Shown: positions 16,811-26,104, counted from the first letter of the stretch. The stretch: 64,000 nucleotides of DNA from Kaistella antarctica (GCF_900109615.1 NZ_FOIX01000003.1:124001-188000); one strand, 5' to 3'. Notes: generated from the letters alone by a model not told the origin. Made by a program: numbers and translations.

Positions 16811-16954
16811 ACCACAAAAGTCACAAAAGTTTTTTTTATAGTTGGAACTTATTACGCTTAAAGTTTTAAAAAGATAACTTCGAAAATATTTTGTGGGCTT
16901 TAAAAAGTTATTGTTATATCTATTAAAGCATTTATCTTTTGTGACTTTTGTGGT
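16811..16954. repeat. 144-bp element bounded by 19-bp perfect inverted repeats
   Basis: ACCACAAAAGTCACAAAAG at 16811-16829 is exactly mirrored by CTTTTGTGACTTTTGTGGT at 16936-16954, enclosing 106 AT-rich bases with no reading frame. It fills the spacer between hlyD and the first ATPase gene. The shape is that of a miniature inverted-repeat element. A shorter related string (ACCACAAAAGT) occurs at 6151-6161. Confidence 0.8.
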
Positions 16955-16961
16955 TTAAATA

Positions 16962-17933
16962 TTAAAATTTCACGTCGCCGTACATTCCTATTTTTAAATA
17001 GCCATCGTTTTTTACGTGGATTTTTACGGCGTACACTAAATTGGCTCTTTCATTTTTGGTTTGGATGGTTTTTGGGGTAAACTCGGCTTTTGAACTTATC
17101 CAATAAACTTCGCCAGGAAGTTCTTTGGTTTTTCCTTCGCCTGCGTCTATTAGGATTGTTACTTTTTGACCCACTTTTATTTGGGGCAACTGATCTCCAG
17201 TGATAAATGTTTTTAAAGTCATGATATCCAAAGCAGCCATTTTGAAAATTGGTTTCCCAACCGTCGCAAACTCGCCTTGGTTCAAATATTTGGTTAAAAC
17301 CATTCCAGAGATTGGACTTTCAATCGTATTGTTTTTCAACTGTCCATCGATTTGTTCCACCTTTTTCTGAGTTGGTTTTCTTTCGCTCAAGATGGCGCGG
17401 TTTTGAATGGAGACATTTTCTTTGGTGGTGGAAATCTGCTGTTGCAAAATATTTAACTGACTTTGGGAGGCAGCAATCTGTTTCTGAAGCACTTTTATTT
17501 GTCCGTTGGCATCATCGAGTTGTTTTTTTGTGGCGGCATCTTTAGCCACCAAATTTGCCGTCCTGTTTCTTTCTCTTACGGCATTTTGAAGTTGTTCCTG
17601 TAAAATAGAAACATTGGCAGATTGTCCAGAAATCTGGGATTGTAAAACCTGAATTTGCGGAAGGGCAGAATTGGTTTTTTGCTCAATGGCATCAATGCTG
17701 GCGATGATTTGTTCTTTTTGCAGTTCCACATTCTTTGGATCGATTTCTCCGACTTTTTCATTGAGTGTTAATTGCTGACCTTCTTCTACATTGAGTTGTA
17801 GAATCGTTCCATTCGCTTTGGCAGTAACCATCAATTCATCCGCTTCGAAAGTGCCGGAAGCATCGTAGTTATTATCGGAATTATTGCAGGCAGCGAGAGA
17901 AAATAGGGCTGCAAATAAAATATATTTTTTCAT
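16962..17933 (-). CDS. HlyD/YbhG-type membrane fusion lipoprotein
   Basis: A 323-residue periplasmic adaptor. The signal ends in SLAAC, making C16 a lipidation site, so the protein is anchored by lipid and not by a helix. A biotinyl-lipoyl half (DELMVTAKANGTILQLNVEEGQ), a long coiled-coil hairpin (about 85-200, rich in Gln, with two arms of similar length), the second lipoyl half (NNTIESPISGMVLTKYLNQG) and a beta-barrel domain follow. It would link the ABC-2 transporter in the inner membrane to the TolC-like channel encoded just upstream. Confidence 0.92.
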   Translation of the reverse strand: MKKYILFAALFSLAACNNSDNNYDASGTFEADELMVTAKANGTILQLNVEEGQQLTLNEKVGEIDPKNVELQKEQIIASIDAIEQKTNSALPQIQVLQSQISGQSANVSILQEQLQNAVRERNRTANLVAKDAATKKQLDDANGQIKVLQKQIAASQSQLNILQQQISTTKENVSIQNRAILSERKPTQKKVEQIDGQLKNNTIESPISGMVLTKYLNQGEFATVGKPIFKMAALDIMTLKTFITGDQLPQIKVGQKVTILIDAGEGKTKELPGEVYWISSKAEFTPKTIQTKNERANLVYAVKIHVKNDGYLKIGMYGDVKF

Positions 17934-17966
17934 CGTATTTTTTTTAAAAGAGTTCTTTATTTAATT

Positions 17967-18008
17967 TTCAACCTTCAACCTTCAACTTTCAACTTTCAAC
18001 TACCAACT
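17967..18008 (-). repeat. AGTTGAA-type heptad array between tolC-like and hlyD-like genes
   Basis: Six 7-base units on the plus strand: TTCAACC twice, TTCAACT three times, then ACCAACT, which ends within the stop codon of the tolC-like gene. Confidence 0.85.
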
Positions 18009-19254
18009 ACTGATTAAGTTGTGCTTTGAGATTATACTGGGTTAACAGATATTGGATCTCGTGGGTTATTTTTTGATTTTTGGCGCGGTCAAGTTCATTC
18101 ACTTCACGTAAATAATCATTGCTTGTAATAACGCCGTTTTCCAGTTGTGCTAACGAAGCGTTTTTAATGCTTTCACGTAATTCGATGAGTTCATTGTCCT
18201 TATTAATCAACTGCTGGATTTTATCGAGGTCGTTGTTGTTTTGAATGGTTTGAAACTGCTGATTGAAAAGAAAGTTTTCTTTCTGTACCTCGATTTCCTG
18301 TTGTTGAAGTCCAACCAAAGCCAAATCATTTTTCTTGGTGTAAAATCCAGAGATGGGAATGTTTAAACGAACGCCACCGATGTAGAATAAATCGAATTCA
18401 TTTTTCAACATATTGAATCCCGGCTTCCCGTAACCACCTTGAAAAAATGCTCCGAGTTTTGGAAGGTTTTTGGAATTGATATTTGCCTTCTGCTGTTCTA
18501 AACCTTGTTTTTGTAAATCAAATAGTTTTAGTTCTGCGCGTTTACTTTCATCTTGAATCAGAATTTTATCTGGTTTTTCGAGAGTGGTATTTTCCTCAAT
18601 ATTTTTATTAATGAAAAGAGAAAGCATCTGCAAGAAACTTTTTTTCGTGGATTGAAGTTCCAATTGTTTCTGGTCGAGATTAATGATTTGTGCTTTCAAC
18701 ACATCAACATTACTTCTGAAAATGACGCCGTTTTCTAATTGCGCTTCGGCTTTTTTTAGTCCGCTTGATAAGTCAGATTTGGTTAGTTCTGTTTGTTGAA
18801 GTTGCTCATCGGTTTGAAGAATTCCAAAATAGATCTGGTTGATTCTCATTTCTAATTGATCGGTTTCGACTTCTGTTTTTTGTAATTCTATTTCAGAACT
18901 AATATTTGCCATTTTCTTTTGATTGGCAATCATTCCACCGTCGTAAATGTTTTGCTGAACGTCAGCATAGACTTTATACTGATCCTTGCTTAAAGGTTCG
19001 ATGTTCATATTGGGCAGTTGAATAGGAAACTGAATGACATCGTTTTGATAAGTTGCCTGTCCCACGATTTGGATTTGTGGAAGCCAACCTTTTGCTGCAT
19101 TTTGAATGTTGTATTCTTTGGTTTTCGCAATTAAATCGTGTCTTTTAATGAGCGGATAATTTTGTTTGGCCAAATCGTAACATTCTTCTAAAGTCAATGT
19201 TTGGGCATTGCTAGAGAAGAAAAGTAGGAGGAATATGAGTTTTAAAATTTTCAT
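18007..19254 (-). CDS. TolC-family outer membrane efflux protein
   Basis: A 415-residue protein with a signal peptide (about 1-17, ending NAQ) and the N-terminal TolC hallmark LTLEECYDLAKQNYPLI. Two long coiled-coil halves follow, the second (about 215-415) repeating the first at low similarity, as in all OEP proteins. It forms the trimeric channel through the outer membrane for the HlyD-ABC exporter. First structural gene after the regulator. Its length is normal for Bacteroidota TolC homologs of YbhG-type operons. Confidence 0.93.
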   Translation of the reverse strand: MKILKLIFLLLFFSSNAQTLTLEECYDLAKQNYPLIKRHDLIAKTKEYNIQNAAKGWLPQIQIVGQATYQNDVIQFPIQLPNMNIEPLSKDQYKVYADVQQNIYDGGMIANQKKMANISSEIELQKTEVETDQLEMRINQIYFGILQTDEQLQQTELTKSDLSSGLKKAEAQLENGVIFRSNVDVLKAQIINLDQKQLELQSTKKSFLQMLSLFINKNIEENTTLEKPDKILIQDESKRAELKLFDLQKQGLEQQKANINSKNLPKLGAFFQGGYGKPGFNMLKNEFDLFYIGGVRLNIPISGFYTKKNDLALVGLQQQEIEVQKENFLFNQQFQTIQNNNDLDKIQQLINKDNELIELRESIKNASLAQLENGVITSNDYLREVNELDRAKNQKITHEIQYLLTQYNLKAQLNQ

Positions 19255-19262
19255 TTTAATTT

Positions 19263-19345
19263 TTTAAGCGCAAGGAGCGCAATCTTCTTTAATTATTATT
19301 AAACTAATTACGAACGCAAGGGCGTTAAACTCAGCGAGGTTCGCT
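19263..19345. repeat. Degenerate GCGCAAAG-type dispersed repeat between tetR and tolC
   Basis: Contains GCGCAAGGAGCGCAA and AACGCAAGGGCGTTAAACTCAGCGAGGTTCGC. Similar material lies near 13200, 52840 and 58445. Confidence 0.55.
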
Positions 19346-19943
19346 AGGAATTCAACATCATCTTGATCCACATCGGAACCATCGTTTTTCGTTCTTCCAC
19401 GAATTGTTGAAATTCAGCGTCATTCATTAAGTCGAAAGATTGTAGAATTGGTTTTCCTAAAAAAGGGAAAACAGTCATACTCAGGAAATTTAGTAGGAAA
19501 TGAAAAGGATTCACCTCTGATTTTCTTTCTTTAATCTGCTGCATCAAATAAGAATTATTCAAAACTTTTTCAAAAGGAAGAATTGATTTTACGTCAGAAG
19601 TTTTCTTCTGAATTTCACTTAAGACGAAAATAGGAAGGTTCGGATTTTTGGTTAGAATATCAAAATATTTTGCACTTGCTAAATCTATCTTTTCATCCAA
19701 GGAAGTTTTTTCATTCGTCACGATGGGAATAATTTGTCCGAAGAGCAAAACGATTTTTACTTTCATCACTTGTTCAAATAATTTTTCTTTGGTTCGAAAA
19801 TAGTAATTCAGAAGCGCCAAGTTAATTCCAGCCTCTTCTGCTATGTCACGGGTTCGCGCGCCCGAGAATCCTTTTTCAGTAAAAACCTTGGAGGCAGCAA
19901 GTAAGATTTTGTCTTCCGTGGAAAGTTCTGTTGTGGTCATCAT
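19344..19943 (-). CDS. TetR/AcrR-family regulator (CecR/YbiH-like position)
   Basis: A 199-residue regulator. The N-terminal helix-turn-helix (about residues 10-58: ILLAASKVFTEKGFSGARTRDIAEEAGIN followed by LLNYYFRTKEKLF) is typical TetR DNA-binding sequence; the rest is a helical ligand-binding domain. It is the first gene of the exporter operon and by analogy with E. coli CecR would repress itself and the pump until an inducer binds. A perfect 7-2-7 palindrome upstream is a good operator candidate. The start is one of two adjacent ATG codons (MMTTT). Confidence 0.92.
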   Translation of the reverse strand: MMTTTELSTEDKILLAASKVFTEKGFSGARTRDIAEEAGINLALLNYYFRTKEKLFEQVMKVKIVLLFGQIIPIVTNEKTSLDEKIDLASAKYFDILTKNPNLPIFVLSEIQKKTSDVKSILPFEKVLNNSYLMQQIKERKSEVNPFHFLLNFLSMTVFPFLGKPILQSFDLMNDAEFQQFVEERKTMVPMWIKMMLNS

Positions 19944-19957
19944 TAATAATTCTTTAA

Positions 19958-19965
19958 CAAAGATA
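19958..19965 (-). promoter_or_regulatory. -7 promoter box of the tetR-exporter operon
   Basis: Minus-strand TATCTTTG, an exact TAnnTTTG match, 14 bases upstream of the start codon. A TTTG candidate -33 box lies 21 bases further upstream. Confidence 0.6.
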
Positions 19966-19994
19966 GAATTAAAATTTTGATTTAAACAAATGAA

Positions 19995-20010
19995 TTAATC
20001 AAATGATTAA
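19995..20010. promoter_or_regulatory. Candidate TetR operator (perfect inverted repeat)
   Basis: TTAATCA-AA-TGATTAA, a perfect 7-bp inverted repeat with a 2-base centre, placed just upstream of the -33 region of the tetR promoter. The symmetry and place suit a TetR dimer site. Confidence 0.45.
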
Positions 20011-20040
20011 ATATTGTTTGCTGCGTATTTTTAAATAAGA

Positions 20041-20073
20041 AAAATACCACCAAAATCTTAGATCAGGTGGCAT
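20041..20073 (-). terminator. Terminator of the T9SS cargo gene
   Basis: On the minus strand a short CCACC/GGTGG stem with outer pairs, followed by ATTTTTCTT, 20 bases beyond the stop codon. Confidence 0.6.
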
Positions 20074-20093
20074 CTTATAGAAAAGTAGAAAAG

Positions 20094-21053
20094 CTATTTT
20101 TTGATGAACTGAGTAACTTCTGTATTTCCACTCTTATCAGTCAACTTTAATAAATATTGACCAACTGGAAGACGTGCCACGTTCATCGGTGACTTTCCGG
20201 AAGCTTTTTCTGAAGCAATCATTTGTCCAGTCATATTATAGATTGAATAAGACGTATATTCTTTGTCAGATTTTACATACATCGTATCTTTTACAGGATT
20301 AGGGTAAATAACTGGACTGGCTCCAACTTTCACTGAACTTGCACCCAATTGACCGTCTGCCGTAATTTCCACATAGATAAAGTTCCCTTGGTTAACGTTT
20401 CCCGTAGATTGCCAAAGCGCAGAATACAACGTGCCATAACCTGCTGAACTTGTAGAAACAGCGTGAACACTTCTCGAAGATATACCAGTTCCGCTGTGCC
20501 GTACTTCAATCAATAGATTTCCACCGTTATATTGCCAAGCACTGCTGAATGTAATTTTAAAGCTGAAGTCGTTCGGATTAGATCCGACTGTTAAAGCACC
20601 TGCAGCAATAGGCAAACTTCCCGATCTTACTTTTGTTTGGGTACCCACAACATTGGCAGCAAAATCAAGTTGCCGATTAGCTGGTTCGACACTGTTACTT
20701 AAATAAATATCAAATGCAGCCATAGTCAAAGCTGTTGCTGGCCATGCGTCGGCAGTACTGGCAGGCAAGCGAAATGAAATAGATGTCAGGTTTTTCCCAA
20801 GCAGGGAAGTTAACAAAGAATCGTCGATGATAAATTGTAATTGTCGTGCAGCATTTCCAAAAGGTCCGATGAATGCGCTGCCTTCATTGCTGTTTGGAAC
20901 GACTAATGTTGATTGTGCCTTGGTCTTAATGCTGAAGCCAAACATCATTATTATTCCTAATAGTACGGAGAAGATTCTTTTGGTTAACATCCGCTCCGAA
21001 ATGGTTTTTGTAAAATGATTTCGGTTTTTGTAAAAAGTAATTTTTGTTTTCAT
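20094..21053 (-). CDS. Secreted protein with T9SS C-terminal sorting domain, function unknown
   Basis: A 319-residue protein. An unusually long basic N-terminus (about 25 residues) precedes the hydrophobic signal (IFSVLLGIIMMFGFSIKTKAQ); an internal ATG at codon 22 is an alternative start. The middle 190 residues look all-beta (LTSISFRLPAS, FSFKITFSSAWQYNGGNLLIEV). The last 75 residues are a type A sorting domain (VIYPNPVKDTMYVKSD through QYLLKLTDKSG to the C-terminus) that directs export by the type IX system. I do not recognise the middle domain; adhesin-like beta-sandwiches are common in this position. A TAAATTTG promoter box lies at 21079-21086, before the longer start. Confidence 0.82.
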   Translation of the reverse strand: MKTKITFYKNRNHFTKTISERMLTKRIFSVLLGIIMMFGFSIKTKAQSTLVVPNSNEGSAFIGPFGNAARQLQFIIDDSLLTSLLGKNLTSISFRLPASTADAWPATALTMAAFDIYLSNSVEPANRQLDFAANVVGTQTKVRSGSLPIAAGALTVGSNPNDFSFKITFSSAWQYNGGNLLIEVRHSGTGISSRSVHAVSTSSAGYGTLYSALWQSTGNVNQGNFIYVEITADGQLGASSVKVGASPVIYPNPVKDTMYVKSDKEYTSYSIYNMTGQMIASEKASGKSPMNVARLPVGQYLLKLTDKSGNTEVTQFIKK

Positions 21054-21078
21054 AATTAATAATTTATTTGGTTGAAAA

Positions 21079-21086
21079 CAAATTTA
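21079..21086 (-). promoter_or_regulatory. -7 promoter box of the T9SS cargo gene
   Basis: Minus-strand TAAATTTG, exact consensus, 25 bases upstream of the first ATG. Confidence 0.55.
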
Positions 21087-21190
21087 GGTAAAAATTATAA
21101 AACCAATTTTTTATTCAAATTAGAATAATATACTTAAGAAAAATGCTATTGTATTGCTGATATTAATATGATCCTATTCCTTTAACAAAG

Positions 21191-21220
21191 AAAAACGCAA
21201 CTCCTAAGAATTGCGTTTTG
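21191..21220 (-). terminator. Terminator of the nuo operon
   Basis: A 9-bp perfect stem (AAAACGCAA, 21192-21200, with TTGCGTTTT, 21211-21219) just downstream of the nuoN stop, with a T-tract on the minus strand. Confidence 0.8.
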
Positions 21221-21238
21221 ATATTATTTATAGTTATG

Positions 21239-22618
21239 TTATAAACCGAATTGCTTTGCAAACAAATCTGGGAAAACACCCATCGCAACTAGCGCGAAGA
21301 TGATGAAAACCGCTACTATATTGTAAGTCATCGAAACTTTTTCTGAAGTTTTGAAACTGCTTTCTTTCGGAAAGAACATCACCATGATCAAACGAAGATA
21401 GTAAGCAATTGAAATTGCGGAGCCTAAAACCGCGACCAAAACCAAGAATGGAGATTTGTCGATGGCTTGAGCGAAGATGGCAAATTTCCCCATGAATCCT
21501 GCTGTTAGTGGAATCCCGGCCATTGATAATAAGGAGACCGTTGCAACTACGGCCAAAATTGGTTCGGTATGCGCCAAGCCTTTGAAGGCATTGTAAGAAG
21601 TTTCTCTTTTCAATTTTTCTACCCAGATTAAACACATCATGACACCAACGGTCGCTAGTGAATAAGCAAATAAATAGAAAGCCAAGTTATAACTTGAAAG
21701 GCTATTCATTCCGTAAAAAATCAATGTTAAATAACCAACGTGAGAAACGGAAGAGTAGGCCAACATTCGCTTGGCGTTGCTTTGTGCCAATCCCATAACG
21801 TTTGCCAAAAATAAAGTGATGATGATTAAAACGCCTATGATATTAATCCATTCTCCATTAATACCGATAAATCCAATCGTCATCAATTTAAAGAAAGCGA
21901 AGAAGGCAGAAATTTTCACCACTGACATCATAAATGCGGTGATCAGTGAAGGCGAACCTTGGTAAACATCTGGACTCCACATGTGGAAAGGCGCCAGAGA
22001 AACTTTAAAAGCTAAAGCTACCAACATTAAGATTGCTCCTAAGTTGAACATCAAGTTTTTTGGATTGTTTATCGCAAATTCATGAATCGTGTATAAATCA
22101 AAACTTCCACTGCTTCCGTAAATTAGGGCAACTCCGAATAGAAGGAATCCTGTGGCGAAAGCTCCCATTAGGAAATACTTGATTGAAGCTTCGTTGGAAC
22201 GTAGGTCTGTTTTGTTACTTCCTGCTAAAACGTAAAGCGGAATAGATAGGATTTCAATTCCTAAAAATAAAGTTACTAAGTTTTGGAAACCAAATAAAAT
22301 AACACCTCCACACAAAGAGAACAGCATTAAGGCGTACAATTCTGACTGGTGATTTCGGTGATTGCTAAAGGCAAACCCAGCGATAAAGAAAATAAGGATG
22401 GTGGTTACGATGGCAATTTTAGTAAACAAAGCTGCATTTGCTCCAAACTCATACATGTGCTGAAATTGGTTGAAGAACGAAAGCTCCGGTAAGAAACTAA
22501 CGTAAAAAGCAATCATCAGTCCCAAGATCCCAATGTATCTGGAGAATTTTCCTTGTTCAAAAACACCTGCAAACAATGCGGCAACTGCGGTAAGGAATAT
22601 AATTATTAAAACGCTCAT
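21239..22618 (-). CDS. nuoN: NADH-quinone oxidoreductase subunit N
   Basis: A 459-residue integral membrane protein of complex I, with about 14 helices. It belongs to the antiporter-like subunits; the Lys/Glu pattern of the proton channel is visible in LGIEILSIPLYVLAGS (conserved glutamate) and KVSLAPFHMWSPDVYQGSP (conserved lysine, HMW...DVY signature), with LAYSSVSHVGY later. It is the last gene of the nuo operon and is followed by a terminator. Confidence 0.96.
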   Translation of the reverse strand: MSVLIIIFLTAVAALFAGVFEQGKFSRYIGILGLMIAFYVSFLPELSFFNQFQHMYEFGANAALFTKIAIVTTILIFFIAGFAFSNHRNHQSELYALMLFSLCGGVILFGFQNLVTLFLGIEILSIPLYVLAGSNKTDLRSNEASIKYFLMGAFATGFLLFGVALIYGSSGSFDLYTIHEFAINNPKNLMFNLGAILMLVALAFKVSLAPFHMWSPDVYQGSPSLITAFMMSVVKISAFFAFFKLMTIGFIGINGEWINIIGVLIIITLFLANVMGLAQSNAKRMLAYSSVSHVGYLTLIFYGMNSLSSYNLAFYLFAYSLATVGVMMCLIWVEKLKRETSYNAFKGLAHTEPILAVVATVSLLSMAGIPLTAGFMGKFAIFAQAIDKSPFLVLVAVLGSAISIAYYLRLIMVMFFPKESSFKTSEKVSMTYNIVAVFIIFALVAMGVFPDLFAKQFGL

Positions 22619-22625
22619 TTAGTTT

Positions 22626-22661
22626 AGATTTGAGATTGATAGATTTGAGATTTCAGATTTT
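22626..22661 (+). repeat. AGATTTG-type heptads between nuoM and nuoN
   Basis: Repeated AGATTTG, AGATTGA(T), AGATTTG, AGATTTC, AGATTTT units, with one extra base after the second unit, immediately upstream of the nuoN start (minus strand). Confidence 0.6.
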
Positions 22662-22705
22662 CACCCTTGGTCTCGATCTCTTTATTTCTTAATTATTAAT
22701 TTTTC

Positions 22706-24199
22706 TTAATTCATCATTGAAGTAAAAATAAACTTCAATGAACTGTTCACCATGTCGATAATCGGTTGCGGGAAGATTCCCAAGAGGATTACAAAAACAA
22801 CCAAACTCGCCAAAACGGTAAACTCAACGCCGGTTACATCACCTGCTGTTGCTAAAACTTCGTCATCACCTTCGCCAAACATGGCTTTACCGTAGAATCT
22901 GAAAAGATAAACGGACGAGAAAATCATAGTTGTCCCACCAATTACGGCTGCAGGAATACTGTAATCGAAAATTGATTTTATTAAAATAAACTCTCCTACA
23001 AAGCCATTAGTCAAAGGCATTGCGATTGATCCTAATAAGATAATCATGAATAAAACTGCAAATTTCGGAGCAACTCTGGCCAAACCTCCCATTTGACGAA
23101 TGTCTCTGGTTTTAAATCTTTTATAAAGAATATCAGCACAGTAAAATAAACCAACAACGTTAATCCCGTGAGCGAAAGCTTGCACTAAAGCTCCTTCACC
23201 ACCTTGAATCATTAAAGTTCCTTTCATCGTCAGGATTGCTGAAGCCATAATTCCGGCGGTCATTAATCCAACGTGAGATAAAGAAGAATAAGCAATCAGT
23301 CGTTTGGAGTCATTTTGAATAATGGCTATTAAAGCACCATGAACCACGCCGATAATTGCGAGGACCAAAACAATCTGTCCGGAAATTCCTAAAATGGGTT
23401 CTGGCGTAATCGGTAGTAACCATCTGAGTAAACCGTACACTGCCATCTTCAACATAATCCCCGAAAGTAGCATAGAGCCTTGTGTTGGTGAATAGGTGTA
23501 CGTATCAGCTTGCCAAGAATGGAAAGGGAAAATCGGTAACTTCACGGCAAAGGCAAAGAAGATAAACCAGAAAATCACCGTCTGCGCACCTGAAGTTAAA
23601 TCGGCATTATACAAATCAGTCAACGCAAATGAAGCGGAGTGATTGTAAACGTAGATTAAACCAATCAACATAAATAGGGAACCTACAAAGGTGTACACAA
23701 AGAACCTCGTCGTAAATTGAATTTTTTTGTTTTCCTGACCCCAAATTCCGGCGATTAACCAGATTGGAATTAAGGTTACTTCCCAAAAGATATAGAATAA
23801 TAATCCATCTAAAGAAGTGAAAACTCCGACTAAACCAAACTGCATTAATAATATTAAACCGTAGAAGGTATTTCTATAACCTGGTTTTTCATTAAACGCA
23901 GACAGAATAATAAGCGGTGATAAAATGTTGGTTAATAATAACATCAACATACTCATTCCATCAATCCCGAAATGAAGGTTGCTCTTAATATAACTGGACC
24001 AAGGATAATTGATTTCGTATTGTAAAACACCATCAACGGTAGGTTTATAGTCGAAATTCGAAAGCATGTAAAAGGTCAAGAACATTTGTGCAAATGCAAT
24101 TCCTAATGCGAGATATTTACTGGCGGGATTTTTCCACGCGAACACCAAGACTGAACCTACGAGAGGTAATAGCAGCAATGTTAATAATAGGTATGACAT
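22706..24199 (-). CDS. nuoM: NADH-quinone oxidoreductase subunit M
   Basis: A 497-residue antiporter-like membrane subunit of complex I. Conserved landmarks are FYIFWEVTLIPIWLIAG (channel glutamate), VKLPIFPFHSWQADTYTYSP (channel lysine, PFHSW signature) and LIAYSSLSHVGL. It pumps protons as one of three related subunits (L, M, N). The gap to nuoN (87 bases) contains AGATTTG-type heptads. Confidence 0.96.
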   Translation of the reverse strand: MSYLLLTLLLLPLVGSVLVFAWKNPASKYLALGIAFAQMFLTFYMLSNFDYKPTVDGVLQYEINYPWSSYIKSNLHFGIDGMSMLMLLLTNILSPLIILSAFNEKPGYRNTFYGLILLMQFGLVGVFTSLDGLLFYIFWEVTLIPIWLIAGIWGQENKKIQFTTRFFVYTFVGSLFMLIGLIYVYNHSASFALTDLYNADLTSGAQTVIFWFIFFAFAVKLPIFPFHSWQADTYTYSPTQGSMLLSGIMLKMAVYGLLRWLLPITPEPILGISGQIVLVLAIIGVVHGALIAIIQNDSKRLIAYSSLSHVGLMTAGIMASAILTMKGTLMIQGGEGALVQAFAHGINVVGLFYCADILYKRFKTRDIRQMGGLARVAPKFAVLFMIILLGSIAMPLTNGFVGEFILIKSIFDYSIPAAVIGGTTMIFSSVYLFRFYGKAMFGEGDDEVLATAGDVTGVEFTVLASLVVFVILLGIFPQPIIDMVNSSLKFIFTSMMN

Positions 24200-24202
24200 T
24201 TA

Positions 24203-26098
24203 CTATTGTAATATAAAGTTAACAAATAAGATAATTCCGATGGCCAAAGACATGATGAGAACGTAATTCTCTACATTTCCATTCTGCAGCTTCTTGGCAG
24301 CTCTTCCAGAATCTTCTGCACCGGTACCAATGTAATCCACAAATCTTTTCAGAACGCCTTTGTCGAACATGTTTCCACCAACTCCCAAACCTTCGATAAA
24401 CTTCACAAAAGTTGCGTTGTTCAATTCGTCGATATATAATTTTCTGTTAGACAGTTTTTCCCAACCGGTATAATTTTCATCTGGAGAAGCCATTTTTTTC
24501 TTATCGACGTAGATGTTTTTAACAACGAACCAAACTACGAAAAACATTAAAACAGTTAATCCTAAAAGAATCATCTCGGTCATGAAAGGCACTTCAGCCA
24601 ATTCAACATCATAAACGTAAATGATTTGGAGCCAATCTGCCAATTTTGCATAATTGCCTTGACCAATAAAATGCGGAAGGTTAATGAAACCTCCGATAAT
24701 TGATAATCCAGCAAGAACCATTAACGGAATCGTCATGCTTAAAGGACTTTCATGCAGGTGACTTTTTTGTTCATCAGTTCCTCTAAACTCACCATGGAAG
24801 GTTAAGTAATAGGCTCTGAACATATAAATAGCTGTCATGGCTGCAATTATGAAAAGAATTACCCAGACATAAGGACTTTTACCAAAAGCATTCGCTAATA
24901 TTTCATCTTTAGAAATCATTCCGGAAAAGAAGGGAAATCCTGAAATCGCCAATGTTCCGATAAAGAATGTAATATGCGTAATTGGAATTTTTTTCTTTAA
25001 ACCACCCATGAATCTCATATCCTGTTCGCCACTCATGGCGTGAATTACAGAACCTGAACCTAAGAATAATAAAGCTTTGAAAAAGGCGTGAGTTAACAGG
25101 TGGAACATGGCCACCGTATAGGCTCCAATACCGACTGCAACAAACATAAATCCTAATTGCGAAACGGTAGAATAGGCTAAAACTTTTTTAATGTCATTTT
25201 GTCGAAGACCGATAAACGCAGCAACCAAAGCGGTTAATAATCCGATGAACAGAATCGCGTCCATAGTCGTTGGCGCCAGCGAGAACAGAAAGTTCGAACG
25301 AACAATCAGGTAAATTCCAGCAGTTACCATTGTAGCCGCGTGGATCAATGCTGAAACCGGAGTTGGTCCAGCCATCGCATCAGGAAGCCAAGTGAATAGT
25401 GGAATCTGGGCAGATTTACCAACTGCTCCAATAAATAAACTGGCAGTGATAAAAATAATTATTGTTGAATCTAATTCGAATTTTCCTGAAATTTGAGCAA
25501 CGGAAAGATAATCGATGGCGTTGGTTTGAGCTGCAATCATCAGAATTCCGATGATCATTCCCAAGTCACCAATACGGTTCATGATGAAAGCTTTTCTAGC
25601 TGCTGCACCGTATTCTTTGTTTTTGTACCAGAATCCAATCAGTAAGTAAGAACAAAGTCCAACACCTTCCCAACCGATGAAAAGAATTAAATAATTGCTT
25701 CCCATGACCAGCAGCAACATCATAAAAATGAAGAGGTTCAGGTAAGAAAAGAATTTATGAAAACCTTCGTCAGTGGCCATGTAGCCAATAGAGTAGAGGT
25801 GGATTAAAGAACCAATTCCAGTGATAATCATCACCATCATTAAGGAAAGCTGATCGATTTGAAACCCAAAATTCACTTGAATTCCACTAATCCTAAACCA
25901 TTCGAAAGCTCGTACAATTAAGGGTTGCGAATCTGCCTCAAATTTGAAGAATAAACTCAAAGCAATAATAAATGAGGCAAATACCACCGCCGTGGCAACA
26001 GTTCCGACCAACATTTTCGGAAGTTTTTTTCCAAATAATCCGTTGAACAGAAATCCTGCAAGTGGCAAAAGTATAATCGCGTAAACTAAATTTTCCAT
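24203..26098 (-). CDS. nuoL: NADH-quinone oxidoreductase subunit L
   Basis: A 631-residue protein, the largest antiporter-like membrane subunit of complex I. The core motifs are LILFIGWEGVGLCSYLLIGFW (channel glutamate), KSAQIPLFTWLPDAMAGPTPVSALIHAATMV split here as KSAQIPLFTWLPDAMAGP and PVSALIHAAT, and VLAYSTVSQLGF. The C-terminal part holds the long lateral helix (HL, about 510-600) and a final membrane helix. It lies 3 bases before nuoM, so translation is probably coupled. Confidence 0.97.
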   Translation of the reverse strand: MENLVYAIILLPLAGFLFNGLFGKKLPKMLVGTVATAVVFASFIIALSLFFKFEADSQPLIVRAFEWFRISGIQVNFGFQIDQLSLMMVMIITGIGSLIHLYSIGYMATDEGFHKFFSYLNLFIFMMLLLVMGSNYLILFIGWEGVGLCSYLLIGFWYKNKEYGAAARKAFIMNRIGDLGMIIGILMIAAQTNAIDYLSVAQISGKFELDSTIIIFITASLFIGAVGKSAQIPLFTWLPDAMAGPTPVSALIHAATMVTAGIYLIVRSNFLFSLAPTTMDAILFIGLLTALVAAFIGLRQNDIKKVLAYSTVSQLGFMFVAVGIGAYTVAMFHLLTHAFFKALLFLGSGSVIHAMSGEQDMRFMGGLKKKIPITHITFFIGTLAISGFPFFSGMISKDEILANAFGKSPYVWVILFIIAAMTAIYMFRAYYLTFHGEFRGTDEQKSHLHESPLSMTIPLMVLAGLSIIGGFINLPHFIGQGNYAKLADWLQIIYVYDVELAEVPFMTEMILLGLTVLMFFVVWFVVKNIYVDKKKMASPDENYTGWEKLSNRKLYIDELNNATFVKFIEGLGVGGNMFDKGVLKRFVDYIGTGAEDSGRAAKKLQNGNVENYVLIMSLAIGIILFVNFILQ

Positions 26099-26104
26099 CC
26101 TATA

